Positions 1 through 8,250 of a stretch of DNA of 40,315 nt are shown here, piece after piece. Location of the stretch: assembly GCA_016209635.1 (NCBI GenBank), contig JACQWC010000192.1:1-40315 (forward strand), read 5' to 3'. The stretch is from Candidatus Rokuibacteriota bacterium. Lineage in GTDB: Bacteria; Methylomirabilota; Methylomirabilia; Rokubacteriales; CSP1-6. Made by a program: the position numbers and the translations under genes. The notes beneath the pieces are model-generated. The model saw nothing but the letters and a program-made list of their open reading frames with translations, did not search any database and was not told the DNA's origin. How positions within the stretch are numbered: the stretch's first letter is position 1; each line of letters starts with the position of its first letter.

Positions 1-1
1 C

Positions 2-838
2 ATCTGGGGCCTGCTCGGGATGTCCTCGGACATCCTGATCGGCTACACGGGGATGGTGTCCTTCGGTCACTCGGCGTTCTTCGGCCTCGGCATGTACGGT
101 GCCGCCGCCGCCCTGCTGACCGTGCGGCCCCCGAACCTCTGGCTCGCGATCGTCTATGGCCTCGTCGGCGCGGGCCTGGTCGCGGTCTTCGTCGCCTACT
201 TCTCCACGCGGCTGCGGGACATCTACTTCGCGATCACGACGCTCGTGTTCTCCCAGATCTTCTACGTCATCATCTTCACCTGGACGGAGGTGACGGGCGG
301 CGAGAACGGCCTGACCTTCCGCCAGCCGCCCTTCTCGATCCCCGGGATCGTCTCCGTGCCGTTCACGCCGGTGACGCTCCACTGGTTCGTCCTGGGCGTG
401 GTGACGCTCTCGTACCTGATCCTCCGCCGGGTCACCCAGTCGCCGTACGGCAGGGTGCTCCAGGCCATCCGCGAGAACGAGCCGCGCACGCGCGCGATCG
501 GCTACCACGTCGAGCGCTACAAGATCGTGGCCGTGATGCTCTCGGGGCTCTTCGCCGGCGTCGCCGGCGTGCTCTACGCGGTCCAGAACAAGTTCGCGGC
601 GCCGGACTTCGTCTTCTTCCTGGTCTCGGGCGAGACCGTGATCTTCAACGTGATGGGCGGGGCGGGGACGCTCGTGGGGCCCGTCGCCGGCGCCGCCTTC
701 TTCCTGCTGCTGCGCGAGGGCCTCTCGCGGTTCTGGACCGAGTACTATCTGATTCCCGTGGGGATCATCTTCACGCTGATGGTGATCTTCGTCCCGCAGG
801 GGCTCCTGGGCTTCCTCCGCCGCCGACTCAACGAGTAG
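2..838 (+). CDS. livM: Branched-chain amino-acid ABC transporter permease (LivM family), 5' end cut by window
   Basis: The reading frame is open from base 2 and continues upstream of the window, so the first ATG at 20 is internal rather than the start. The protein begins in the conserved region YTGMVSFGHSAFFGLGMYG, which sits near residues 40-60 of complete LivM proteins, and ends at the usual C-terminus after several hydrophobic helices. The motif GENGLTF and the EAA-like stretch AIRENEPRTRAIGYHVERYK (roughly residues 150-170 of the visible part), which contacts the ATPase, are both present. In the family this is one of two inner-membrane permeases importing leucine/isoleucine/valine or related amides. 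The partner genes (livH, livG, livF, binding protein) would lie to the left. Its last 11 bases overlap the convergent kinase gene. Confidence 0.93.
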   Translation: MWGLLGMSSDILIGYTGMVSFGHSAFFGLGMYGAAAALLTVRPPNLWLAIVYGLVGAGLVAVFVAYFSTRLRDIYFAITTLVFSQIFYVIIFTWTEVTGGENGLTFRQPPFSIPGIVSVPFTPVTLHWFVLGVVTLSYLILRRVTQSPYGRVLQAIRENEPRTRAIGYHVERYKIVAVMLSGLFAGVAGVLYAVQNKFAAPDFVFFLVSGETVIFNVMGGAGTLVGPVAGAAFFLLLREGLSRFWTEYYLIPVGIIFTLMVIFVPQGLLGFLRRRLNE

Positions 839-2117
839 GCCCTGACGCAGGGGGTCCTGACGCACCCGTGCGCGGCCGGCCGGCGGGCCCGAGGACCTCC
901 CGCACCTTCCGCGCGAGGCTGTCCACGGAAAAGGGCTTTCTGAGAAGGACGCTCTCGGCCTGCCGCACCCCCTGCTCGTCGAGGGCGTCGTCCCCGTGAC
1001 CGGAGATGTACAGCACTTTGAGGACGGGGTGGGAGGAGGTGAGGCGTCGGGCCAACTCCTGGCCGCTCATCCCCGGCATCACCACATCGGTGATCAGCAG
1101 GTCGATGGGGTCGCGACGGCCACCGAGCGCCAGCGCCTCGTCGCCCTGCCGGGCCTCCAGCACCGTGTACCAGTGGAGCTCGAGCACGTCCCGGATCAGC
1201 TCGCGCACCTCCGCCTGATCGTCGACGACGAGGACTGTCTCGGCGCCCGCAGAGGGTGGCACGCCGGCGCCGTCCGACCGCGCCGGCTCGGTTCGATCGT
1301 CGGCGCGGGGCAGGCAGAGCGTGAACGTCGAGCCCCGCCCCGGCTCACTCTTGACCGTGATGAATCCGCCACTCTGCCTGACAATGGACGCGACCGTCGC
1401 AAGCCCGAGTCCGCTGCCCTTGCCCGGCGCCTTGGTCGTGAAGCCGGGCTCGAAGAGACGGGTCCTGGTGTCCGCGTCCATCCCGCACCCGGTGTCGCTG
1501 ACGGCGAGGATCGCGTATCGAGCCGGTCGCGAGCCAGACCCGTCGAGGCCGGCGGAGGACTCCAGGGCGTTCGCCGTCCGGATGGTCAGCCGGCCGCCCC
1601 GCGGCATCGCGTCGCGCGCGTTGAGCACCAGGTTCACCAGGACCTGCTCGACCTCCGCGGGACCGATGCCGACGCGCCTCACCCCCGGGTCCAGGGTCGT
1701 GGTCAGCTCGATGTGCTCGCCGACCGCCCGCCCGAGTATCCCGGCGATGTCGGCCACCGCCGCGTTGAGGTCGACCACCGCGGACGTGGACGCGGGCTTC
1801 CGGGTCGACGCGAGCAGTCGCTGGGTGAGCGCGGCGCCCCACTCGGCCGCCTTCTTGATGCTCTCCGCGTTTCCGCGCAGCGGGTCGGTCGCGGCGAGCC
1901 GCTTGAGCAGCAGCTCGGTATATCCAGTGATCACGGTCAGGAGATTGTTGAAGTCGTGCGCCACGCCGCTCGCGAGCTGCGCCATCGCCTCGAGCCGCTG
2001 CTGCCGGCGGAGCTGGTCCTCGAGCTGCTGGCGCTCGGCCAGCGCCTGCTCGAGCTCCCGGCGCAGGCTCTCGTTGTCCGCCAGCAGCGCCTCGAGCCGA
2101 GCGGCGCCGTAGCTCAC
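828..2117 (-). CDS. Soluble hybrid histidine kinase with C-terminal receiver domain
   Basis: 429 residues without a membrane segment. Residues 1-45 form a charged coiled coil. A HisKA domain carries the phospho-acceptor His54 in GVAHDFNNLL. A HATPase domain has the N-box around 162-170 (NLVLNARDA), the G1 box DTGCGM near 208 and the G2 box GSGLGLA near 234. A receiver domain (about 292-410) has the acidic pair Asp299/Asp300, the acceptor Asp344 in LLITDVVMPG and Lys394. The usual role is intramolecular phosphorelay from histidine to aspartate. Lacking an input domain, it may take its signal through the coiled coil or from the membrane kinase encoded just upstream. Its ATG overlaps the stop of that kinase gene (ATGA at 2114-2117), so the two are probably translated together. 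No output domain follows the receiver. Confidence 0.92.
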   Translation of the reverse strand: MSYGAARLEALLADNESLRRELEQALAERQQLEDQLRRQQRLEAMAQLASGVAHDFNNLLTVITGYTELLLKRLAATDPLRGNAESIKKAAEWGAALTQRLLASTRKPASTSAVVDLNAAVADIAGILGRAVGEHIELTTTLDPGVRRVGIGPAEVEQVLVNLVLNARDAMPRGGRLTIRTANALESSAGLDGSGSRPARYAILAVSDTGCGMDADTRTRLFEPGFTTKAPGKGSGLGLATVASIVRQSGGFITVKSEPGRGSTFTLCLPRADDRTEPARSDGAGVPPSAGAETVLVVDDQAEVRELIRDVLELHWYTVLEARQGDEALALGGRRDPIDLLITDVVMPGMSGQELARRLTSSHPVLKVLYISGHGDDALDEQGVRQAESVLLRKPFSVDSLARKVREVLGPAGRPRTGASGPPASGPTR

Positions 2118-4021
2118 GTCGCCTCCGGCCGGGTCTCGGGCCTCGGCGGAAGCAAGATCCGGAAGGTCGTCCCGACCCCGGGAACGCTGCGGAAGTCGAT
2201 CGTGCCCCCGTGGTCCTCCACGATCTTGTAGGTCAGCGCGAGCCCCAGACCCGTTCCGTGCTCCTTCGTCGTGAAGAACGGGTTGAAGACCCGGTCCGCG
2301 TCCGAGGCCGGGATGCCGACGCCGGTGTCCTCGATCTCCACCTTCAGGCGACGGTTCGCCCCTCCCCGGCGCGGGGCAAGGAGGCCGGGGGCCACGGCGC
2401 TCCAGCCGGCCCGGAGGGTGAGGCGCCCGCCGTCCTCCATGGCGTCGAGCGCGTTGGCGACGAGGTTCACGAGGGCCCGGTAGAGGTACTCCGGGTCCGC
2501 CTGGAGCGTGGGGAGATCGCGCGCATACTCGCGCACGACCTCGATCCGCTTCGCCTCGATGTGGTTCGCGTACAGCTCGACGACCCGCTCGAGGAGGGCC
2601 GGCAGGCGCACGGCCGTGAAGGTGAGCTGCATGGGCCTCGAGAGCTCCAGGAGCCGCTCGACGATGCGGTTGATCCGCTCCAGCTCCCGCGGCACCACGC
2701 TCTGGAACTTCTGGCGGAAGTGCTCGTCGTCGAACTTGCGCTCGAGATGGCGACTGAACGTCAGGAGCGAGGTCAGCGGGTTTTTGATCTCGTGCGCCAT
2801 GCCGGCGGCCAGCGTTCCGAGCGCGGCGAGCCGGTCCGAGCGGCGGAGCTGGTTTTCCAGGTCACGGACCGCCGACAGGTCTCTGAACAGGCCGATCACG
2901 CCGAGATCCTTTCCCTCGCCGCCCTTGAGCGGGGCGGTGCTCAGCTCGACCGGGACCGAGGTCCCGTTCCGGCGCCTGAGCGTCAGGGGGAGCGGGCCGG
3001 CCGGGACGCGGCTCGCGAGCGTCTCCATGAGGACCTCGCCCACCTGGGCCGTGTGGGCGAACACCTCCGTGCAGTAGCGACCCGAGGCCTCGCCCTTGAA
3101 GAACCCGGTGAGGAGCTCGGCGGCCGGGTTGAGCGTCACCACCCGCCCGTCCAGGTCGATCGTGACGATCCCGGTGGTCAGCGATCCGAGGATGTTGTCC
3201 GTGTAGGATTTCAGATCCGCCAGCTCCTCGAAGTGCCGGCGCAGCTCGGCGTGTGCCTCCTCGAGCGCGGTGCGCTGCTGGAGGAGCTGCGTGGCCATGT
3301 GGTTGAACGCCACGGCCAGGCGTCCGATCTCGTCGGACGTGGAGGGCTCGATCCGCTGGTTCAGCTCCCCTCGCGAGATGGCCGCGACGCCCTCGGCGAG
3401 CCGCTGGACCGGCCGTGCGATGCGGCGGGCGACGAGCGCCGCGGCGAGGCCGCCCAGGAGCAGCACGACGCCCGTCAGGGCCCCCAGCTCCCAGCGCGTC
3501 CGCCGGATCTCCGCCTCCATCCGTCGCTTGGAGAGCCCGACGCGAACCGTCCCCCACTTCTCGCCGCTGACCAGCACGGGGACCGCGAAGTCGTAGACCG
3601 ATTCGCCCGTGTTGCCGGCCACGGCCTCCTGGCTGGGCAGCGTCCCGGTCCGCGCCGCGCGGTCGTGGACCGCGCCCTCGAGGAAGAAGCCGACACGCTC
3701 GGGATGCCGGCTGTGCGCGGCGACCTTCCCCTCGGCGTCGAGCACGATGGCATAGACGACGTCCGCCTCCCCGCCGACTCGCGCCACGTTCTGCTCGAGC
3801 GCGGTGAAGTTGTAGAGGAGCAGGGGGCCGTACGACATGGCCGCGAGGTTTCTGACCAGCACCTCGCCGCGACGCTCGACCTCGTCGATGATGGCCACTC
3901 GCAGACGGTGCTCGACGACGGTGATGACGGTGGCCATGACCAGGACGATCACGAGCACCGTGCCCCAGAGGAACTTGCCCCGGAGCGACCCGAACTCGAG
4001 ATCGGTGCGCAGCGGTGCCAC
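2114..4021 (-). CDS. Membrane sensor histidine kinase (NtrB/ZraS-like)
   Basis: 635 residues. A first membrane helix (about 17-36) and a second (about 178-199) enclose a periplasmic sensor of about 140 residues. Next come a HAMP linker (200-250), a short coiled coil, and a PAS domain (about 275-385). The HisKA domain has His410 in AGMAHEIKNPL, and the ATPase domain has the N-box NLVANALDAM (about 519-528), DTGVGIP (565-571) and HGTGLGL. The NPL sequence after the histidine is typical of kinases that pair with NtrC-type regulators, and such a regulator is encoded about 2.1 kb upstream on the same strand. The gene lies 5 bp behind the peptide-binding-protein gene, so sensing may be linked to the bound ligand; that link is inferred from position only. 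Confidence 0.93.
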   Translation of the reverse strand: MAPLRTDLEFGSLRGKFLWGTVLVIVLVMATVITVVEHRLRVAIIDEVERRGEVLVRNLAAMSYGPLLLYNFTALEQNVARVGGEADVVYAIVLDAEGKVAAHSRHPERVGFFLEGAVHDRAARTGTLPSQEAVAGNTGESVYDFAVPVLVSGEKWGTVRVGLSKRRMEAEIRRTRWELGALTGVVLLLGGLAAALVARRIARPVQRLAEGVAAISRGELNQRIEPSTSDEIGRLAVAFNHMATQLLQQRTALEEAHAELRRHFEELADLKSYTDNILGSLTTGIVTIDLDGRVVTLNPAAELLTGFFKGEASGRYCTEVFAHTAQVGEVLMETLASRVPAGPLPLTLRRRNGTSVPVELSTAPLKGGEGKDLGVIGLFRDLSAVRDLENQLRRSDRLAALGTLAAGMAHEIKNPLTSLLTFSRHLERKFDDEHFRQKFQSVVPRELERINRIVERLLELSRPMQLTFTAVRLPALLERVVELYANHIEAKRIEVVREYARDLPTLQADPEYLYRALVNLVANALDAMEDGGRLTLRAGWSAVAPGLLAPRRGGANRRLKVEIEDTGVGIPASDADRVFNPFFTTKEHGTGLGLALTYKIVEDHGGTIDFRSVPGVGTTFRILLPPRPETRPEAT

Positions 4022-4026
4022 GGCCC

Positions 4027-5682
4027 CTACCGCTTCGGCCCGAGCCAGATCTTCCGCAGCGGGATGTACGGATCACCCAGCCCGTTCACCTCGACGCTCC
4101 GGACGTAGGGCTGGAAGAGCCGCTCGTAGGTGTAGTGCCAGAACGGAACGAGAGGCGCATCGTCGACGATGAGCTGCTCGGCCCGCCGGTAGAGGTCGAC
4201 GCGCCGCTGGGGATCGGTCACCTGTCTGGCGGCGGTGACGAGCTCGTCGACCGTCGCGTTCGCGTAGCCGAAGAAGTTGCGCGGGCTCCGCGAGTGGAAG
4301 AGCTTGAACAGGAAGTTGTCCGGGTCCGGGACGTCCGCGTACCAGGCCAGGACGAACATGGGGAGCTGGCCGTCCAGGAGCTTCTTGAAGAACGCGGGCC
4401 AGTCCGTCAGGTAATGGAACTCCGTCCGGACGCCCACCACCTCGAGCTGCTTCTTCATCAGCTCGTGCTCCTGCAGGACCCGTTCGAGCTTGACGCTCGA
4501 CCAGACCGGGATCGAGGGGAGACCGCGCCCTCCCGGGTAGCCGGCCTGGGCCAGAAGGTCGCGCGCGCGCTCGGGGTCGTAGGCGTAGCCGCGCAGCCGC
4601 GGGTTGAAGCCCTGGGTGCCTGGGGGAAGGACGCCGCGCGCCGGCGTGTACCTGCCGAGGAACACCTCGTCGATCAGCCCGTCCCGGTCGATCGCGTGCG
4701 CGAGCGCCTGACGGACCCGCCGGTCGTCCAGCGGTTTCCACCGCGTGTTGAATCCGTAGAACCTCACGCTGATCATCGGGCGCTTCACGTAGGTCGAGCC
4801 CCCGGACGCGACGATCCGGCGATAATCCTGGGTCGGGATGGGCGTGTCCTCGAGGTTCCCTTTCTGGAACTCCTCGTGCATCGTCTCGAACCGCTCGCCG
4901 GGGAAGATCCGGTAGACGACCCGGGCGAGCTGGGGCACGCCGCCGAAGTAGTCGGGGTTGACGGCGAGCACGATCTCCTTCCCCCGCTCCCAGCGGACGA
5001 ACTTGAACGGGCCCGTTCCGACGGGCTGCGCGCCGAAGGCCTCACCCGCGCGCTCCACGACCTCCCGCGGCACGATCTTGGCGTGGCCCACCGCCAGGAC
5101 GGAGACGAACGGGGCCTGGGCCTCCTTCAACACGACCTGGACCGTGTACCGGTCGAGCGCGGTGAGCCCCGAGACGGTTCGCGCTCGTCCTTCCCTGAAC
5201 TCCTGCGCGCCCTGGATGGTCCCGAACAGGTCCGCCGCCCCCGACTTCTCCCTGGGGTCGAGGATGCGGGTGAAGGAATACACGACGTCATCGGCGGTGA
5301 CCTCGCGCCCGTGATGGAACCTGACCCCCTTCCGGAGCGTGAAGGTCCAGGTCAGGCCGTCGCGCGACGCCTTCCAGAACTGCGCGAGCGCGGGCATGAC
5401 CGTGAGCGTCTGATCGAACTGCACGAGGCCATCGAAGATCTGCTGCGAGACGGACCGGCTGTAGATGTCGCTGACGCGGGCGGGGTCGAGCGTCGCGGGA
5501 TCGTTTCCCAGGGGGCGACGGTAGACCCCGCCCGCGCCCGGACGCGCGCCCTCCTCCGCCCGCTCCTGCGCCGCGCCCGCGACCGACGCGCCGCCGAGTG
5601 CCAGGACCAGGAGCGCCAGGAGAAGAGGGGAGCAAGCGCTCCCCTCCCCCCTGGGAGACAGGTGAATCTTCGTGAGGCGCAT
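4027..5682 (-). CDS. Periplasmic substrate-binding protein, family 5 (DppA/OppA type)
   Basis: 551 residues. A signal peptide is visible (hydrophobic LLLALLVLALGGASVAGA, cleavage near AGA-AQ) after an unusually long polar n-region. The mature protein has the family-5 landmarks: the early segment YRRPLGNDPATLDPARVSD, the YSRSVSQQIFDGLVQFD motif, the GVRFHHGREVTADDVVYSF motif that characterises SBP_bac_5, VGTGPFKFVRWERG, and VRQALAHAIDRDGL. Members bind di/oligopeptides, nickel or other small ligands for ABC import. No permease or ATPase gene of that system lies nearby; the neighbours are two kinases and a tiny membrane peptide. This suggests a receptor-like job in signal sensing, or service to a transporter encoded elsewhere (inference). 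Confidence 0.92.
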   Translation of the reverse strand: MRLTKIHLSPRGEGSACSPLLLALLVLALGGASVAGAAQERAEEGARPGAGGVYRRPLGNDPATLDPARVSDIYSRSVSQQIFDGLVQFDQTLTVMPALAQFWKASRDGLTWTFTLRKGVRFHHGREVTADDVVYSFTRILDPREKSGAADLFGTIQGAQEFREGRARTVSGLTALDRYTVQVVLKEAQAPFVSVLAVGHAKIVPREVVERAGEAFGAQPVGTGPFKFVRWERGKEIVLAVNPDYFGGVPQLARVVYRIFPGERFETMHEEFQKGNLEDTPIPTQDYRRIVASGGSTYVKRPMISVRFYGFNTRWKPLDDRRVRQALAHAIDRDGLIDEVFLGRYTPARGVLPPGTQGFNPRLRGYAYDPERARDLLAQAGYPGGRGLPSIPVWSSVKLERVLQEHELMKKQLEVVGVRTEFHYLTDWPAFFKKLLDGQLPMFVLAWYADVPDPDNFLFKLFHSRSPRNFFGYANATVDELVTAARQVTDPQRRVDLYRRAEQLIVDDAPLVPFWHYTYERLFQPYVRSVEVNGLGDPYIPLRKIWLGPKR

Positions 5683-5706
5683 CAGGAAGCGCTGAGCCTC
5701 GATGAC

Positions 5707-5844
5707 TTACCCGCCGCCGCCTCCGGCGTCGGCGGTGCCGACGGCCTGGAACACCTGGGTGGACCCCGAGGTCCCAGACTCGATCACGGGCGCCACGAGC
5801 AGGAACGACACGACGATCAGCAAGAGGGCCCATACCTTCGCCAT
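5707..5844 (-). CDS. 45-residue single-span membrane or secreted peptide, first gene of the sigma-54 operon
   Basis: The start is fixed by a near-perfect Shine-Dalgarno (AAGGAGG on the minus strand, 5851-5857) six bases upstream of the ATG. The frame extends further upstream but has no comparable ribosome site there. The peptide has a hydrophobic segment at residues 4-20 (VWALLLIVVSFLLVAPV) followed by a short polar tail ending in five glycines. It is either a single-pass membrane peptide or a secreted peptide. It sits 24 bp upstream of the peptide-binding-protein gene and directly behind the sigma-54 promoter. I do not recognise a family. The strong ribosome site argues that it is a real gene rather than leader noise. 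Confidence 0.6.
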   Translation of the reverse strand: MAKVWALLLIVVSFLLVAPVIESGTSGSTQVFQAVGTADAGGGGG

Positions 5845-5858
5845 CGCACTCCTCCTTC

Positions 5859-5902
5859 GGCGCGGTTTCGGACCGTCACCATGACGGTCCCGGCTTTGCG
5901 CC
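5859..5902 (-). promoter_or_regulatory. Long palindrome in the 5' leader of the sigma-54 operon
   Basis: A perfect 9+9 bp inverted repeat with a 3-base spacer (GGACCGTCA / TGACGGTCC, 5870-5890) is framed by outer arms GGCGC (5859-5863) and GCGCC (5898-5902). It lies between the predicted transcription start (about 5903) and the ribosome site of the 45-residue gene. It could be an operator or a leader hairpin. Confidence 0.6.
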
Positions 5903-5914
5903 GCAGGAGTCGAC

Positions 5915-5930
5915 AGCAATTCACCGGCCA
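5915..5930 (-). promoter_or_regulatory. Sigma-54 (RpoN) promoter
   Basis: On the minus strand the sequence reads TGGCCG-GTGAA-TTGCT. This matches the sigma-54 consensus TGGCAC-N5-TTGCW at every invariant position: the GG of -24 and the GC of -12, with exact spacing. The predicted start is near 5903, about 60 bp before the first ATG. The gene directly upstream encodes an NtrC-type activator, the class of protein that drives such promoters. Confidence 0.72.
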
Positions 5931-5951
5931 CTCGACCGATCTCGTCCGTCC

Positions 5952-5974
5952 GCGCCAAGCGCGCGGTTTGGCGC
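5952..5974. promoter_or_regulatory. Candidate activator-binding dyad upstream of the sigma-54 promoter
   Basis: GCGCCAA (5952-5958) and TTGGCGC (5968-5974) form a 7-bp inverted repeat with a 9-base spacer, centred about 60 bp upstream of the predicted start. One half-site, TTGGCGC, recurs at 6054-6060. NtrC-type proteins bind dyads upstream of their promoters, commonly 80-150 bp away, so this is close but plausible. The rest of 5845-6135 shows no other gene. Confidence 0.35.
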
Positions 5975-6135
5975 CCTTTTCTCGGACGCCCCGCGACGCG
6001 CGCGGATCGGCCGCTTCACCGCTTCCGTGCATCACCGCCACCGTCGGGAGTCGTTGGCGCGCGTAAGACGCCGCCGTCATTGAGCCTGGCCGACGCTGCC
6101 CAGAGTCGGTGCAGATCGCCGCGGCACTGTGCAAT

Positions 6136-7557
6136 CTACGGCTCGCCCCCCGGCGGGCTGATCTTCCACCGCGCCAGCTTCAGCTTGAGCGAGTTCCGGT
6201 GCACGCCCAGGATGCGGGCCGCCTCGCTCTGGTTCCACCGGACGCGCTCGAGGACCCGCAGGACGATCTGGCGCTCGAACTCGGCGCTCGCCTCCTTGAG
6301 CGGCAGGGCGACGGCGTCCTGGACCTTCGTCCGGTGGTCGGGGAGCAGCACGTCGACCGGGAGGTCGTTGAGACCGATCAGCGGACCGTCGACCAGGACG
6401 ACGGAGCGCTCGATGATGTTCTGGAGCTCCCGGACGTTGCCGGGCCACGGATACTCGCGCAGGGCGGCGAGCGCCTCGGGCGTGAGCCCCTCGATGCGCT
6501 TCACGAACTCGTCGTTGTACCTCCGGATGAAGTGGTCGACGAGCAGCGGGATGTCGTCCCGCCGGTCCCGGAGCGGCGGCATCGTGATCGGCACGACGTT
6601 CAGCCGGTAGTAGAGGTCCTCCCTGAACGTCTGGGCGCTCACGGCCTGCTTCAGGTCGACGTTGGTCGCGGCGATGATCCGGACATCGATCTTGACGCTC
6701 CGCGTGCCCCCCACGCGCTCGATCTCCCGCTCCTGGAGCACCCGGAGGAGCTTCGCCTGGACCTCCGCCCTGAGCGAGGCGATCTCGTCGAGGAAAAGCG
6801 TGCCGCCGTGCGCCAGCTCGAACTTCCCGAGCTTCCGCTGATACGCGCCCGTGAAGGCCCCCTTCTCGTGCCCGAACAGCTCGGACTCGACGAGCGCCTC
6901 GGCGAGCGCCGCGGGGTTGACGGCGACGAACGGCTTGTCCCGCCGCGGGCCCTGCCGGTGGATGGCGCGCGCGATCAGCTCCTTTCCGGTCCCGCTCTCC
7001 CCGGTGATGAGGACGGTCGCCGGCGTCCGCGCGACCTGGGCGATCCGCCGGTAGAGCTTCTGCATCTCGGGGTGCTTCCCCACGATCTCCTGGGTGTCGC
7101 GGGTGCGGGCCAGCTCGGACCGGAGGAACGCGACCTCCCGCTCCAGCGAGCGCTTCTCGAGCGCCCGGCGGACCAGCGAGAGCAGCTCGTCCTCGTCGAA
7201 GGGCTTGGTCAGGTAGTCGAAGGCCCCGAGCTTCATCGCGGCGACGGCGGTCCTCACGGTCTTCACCGCCGTCACGAGCACGACCTCGACCCCCTCGTCG
7301 ATCGCCTTGATCCGCTCGAGGACCTCGATCCCGTCCATCTCCGGCAGGCGGATGTCGAGCAGCACGAGATCCACCTGGGAGGCGCGGACGATGTCGAGCG
7401 CCGCCGGGCCGTCGGCGGCGTCCAGGACCTCGTAGTCGTCCTCGAGGATCAGTCGGAAGGATTCCCGCAGGCCGAGGTCGTCGTCCACGACCAGGATGAC
7501 CGGTCGCACACGATGGGACGACCCGGGGCGATCGGCGTCCTTCGGCTCCCGTGCCAT
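6136..7557 (-). CDS. NtrC-family sigma-54-dependent response regulator
   Basis: 473 residues with the full three-domain plan. The receiver domain (about 18-135) has the acidic triad ending at Asp25/Asp26, the acceptor Asp68 in LVLLDIRLPEMDG and Lys118. The AAA+ domain (about 155-390) has Walker A GESGTGKE (186-193), the sigma-54 contact loop GAFTGA (233-238) and Walker B GTLFLDEI (252-259). The C-terminal Fis-type HTH (about 430-465) contains WNQSEAARILGVHRNSLKLKL. GAFTGA shows that it is a genuine sigma-54 activator. Its gene lies directly upstream of the sigma-54 promoter, and the two kinases downstream are likely partners, giving a self-amplifying circuit (inference). Family members are soluble cytoplasmic proteins. 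Confidence 0.95.
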   Translation of the reverse strand: MAREPKDADRPGSSHRVRPVILVVDDDLGLRESFRLILEDDYEVLDAADGPAALDIVRASQVDLVLLDIRLPEMDGIEVLERIKAIDEGVEVVLVTAVKTVRTAVAAMKLGAFDYLTKPFDEDELLSLVRRALEKRSLEREVAFLRSELARTRDTQEIVGKHPEMQKLYRRIAQVARTPATVLITGESGTGKELIARAIHRQGPRRDKPFVAVNPAALAEALVESELFGHEKGAFTGAYQRKLGKFELAHGGTLFLDEIASLRAEVQAKLLRVLQEREIERVGGTRSVKIDVRIIAATNVDLKQAVSAQTFREDLYYRLNVVPITMPPLRDRRDDIPLLVDHFIRRYNDEFVKRIEGLTPEALAALREYPWPGNVRELQNIIERSVVLVDGPLIGLNDLPVDVLLPDHRTKVQDAVALPLKEASAEFERQIVLRVLERVRWNQSEAARILGVHRNSLKLKLARWKISPPGGEP

Positions 7558-7640
7558 GCCGCCCTGGACTTTACCATCTTTCGCCCGGAGCCTCGCCGCG
7601 CCGGGCGGTGGCGGCGATCAGGCGGGCGGGGGCCGCCGCG

Positions 7641-8039
7641 TCAGGCCCGCACGTCCACGACGATCTCGCGCTCGCGCGGACCGTCGCACTCGACGAGCGC
7701 GATCCCCTGCCAGGTGCCGAGCAGGAGCCGGCCCCCCTGGACCGGGATCGACTCGGACGGGCCGAGGAAGGCGGCCTTGAGGTGGGCGGCGCCGTTGTCG
7801 TCAACCTTGTCGTGCTCCCAGACGCCCTCGGGGAAGAGCTTGTCGAGGGCGGCCACGATGTCGGCGCGGAAGCCTGGATCCGCGTTCTCGTTGATGACGA
7901 CCGCGGCCGTCGCGTGCCGGACGAACACCGTGCACACGCCCTCGGCGACGGCCGACCGTAGCACCGCCGCGGCCACCCCCCGCGTGATGTCGACGACCTC
8001 GAGCTTCTTCCGGGTGCGCACGCGAAAGCTTTCCTGCAT
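7641..8039 (-). CDS. YjbQ family protein (UPF0047, secondary thiamine-phosphate synthase type)
   Basis: 132 residues, close to the family's usual 130-140. The conserved signature HATAAVVINENADP (about 42-55) and the C-terminal block HLKAAFLGPS ... QGIALVECDGPR are both present; in family structures their histidine, glutamate and aspartate residues line the pocket. E. coli YjbQ has weak thiamine-phosphate synthase activity, but the true role is unsettled. The gene is upstream of and co-oriented with the NtrC regulator, with an 83-bp gap. A GCCCGG/CCGGGC hairpin without a U-run lies in that gap. Confidence 0.88.
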   Translation of the reverse strand: MQESFRVRTRKKLEVVDITRGVAAAVLRSAVAEGVCTVFVRHATAAVVINENADPGFRADIVAALDKLFPEGVWEHDKVDDNGAAHLKAAFLGPSESIPVQGGRLLLGTWQGIALVECDGPREREIVVDVRA

Positions 8040-8250
8040 CGCTCGCCCTCCGCCAGCGGTTCACCGCCGCCCTCGCATAGTATGCCGGACGGTCCACCAT
8101 TTCGGGGCGCCCGTCGCCCGGGGGCCCGCCCCGGGGGACCCCGGCTGGGCCAGCTACGCCAGAAAAATGAACGATCCGACTCGTGGATTCCACCCATCGA
8201 ATTGGATAAGGTGCGGATGGCCAGCCGGCGATCGGAGGGGGGACGACTGC
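8040..8250. other. Divergent intergenic region between yjbQ-like and porin-like genes
   Basis: 211 bp that must hold promoters for both directions. It has a GC-rich stretch at 8105-8150 with short CCCCGGGG-type dyads. I could not pick out a convincing -35/-10 pair or a sigma-54 site, and no coding frame is supported. Confidence 0.4.

Noticed and set aside
6109-8250. Plus-strand frame continuous with the porin-like gene, giving a 1,235-residue protein
   Set aside because: The first 714 codons are antisense to the NtrC-type and YjbQ genes, with Arg/Asp/Leu-rich shadow composition; the signal peptide starts at 8251.
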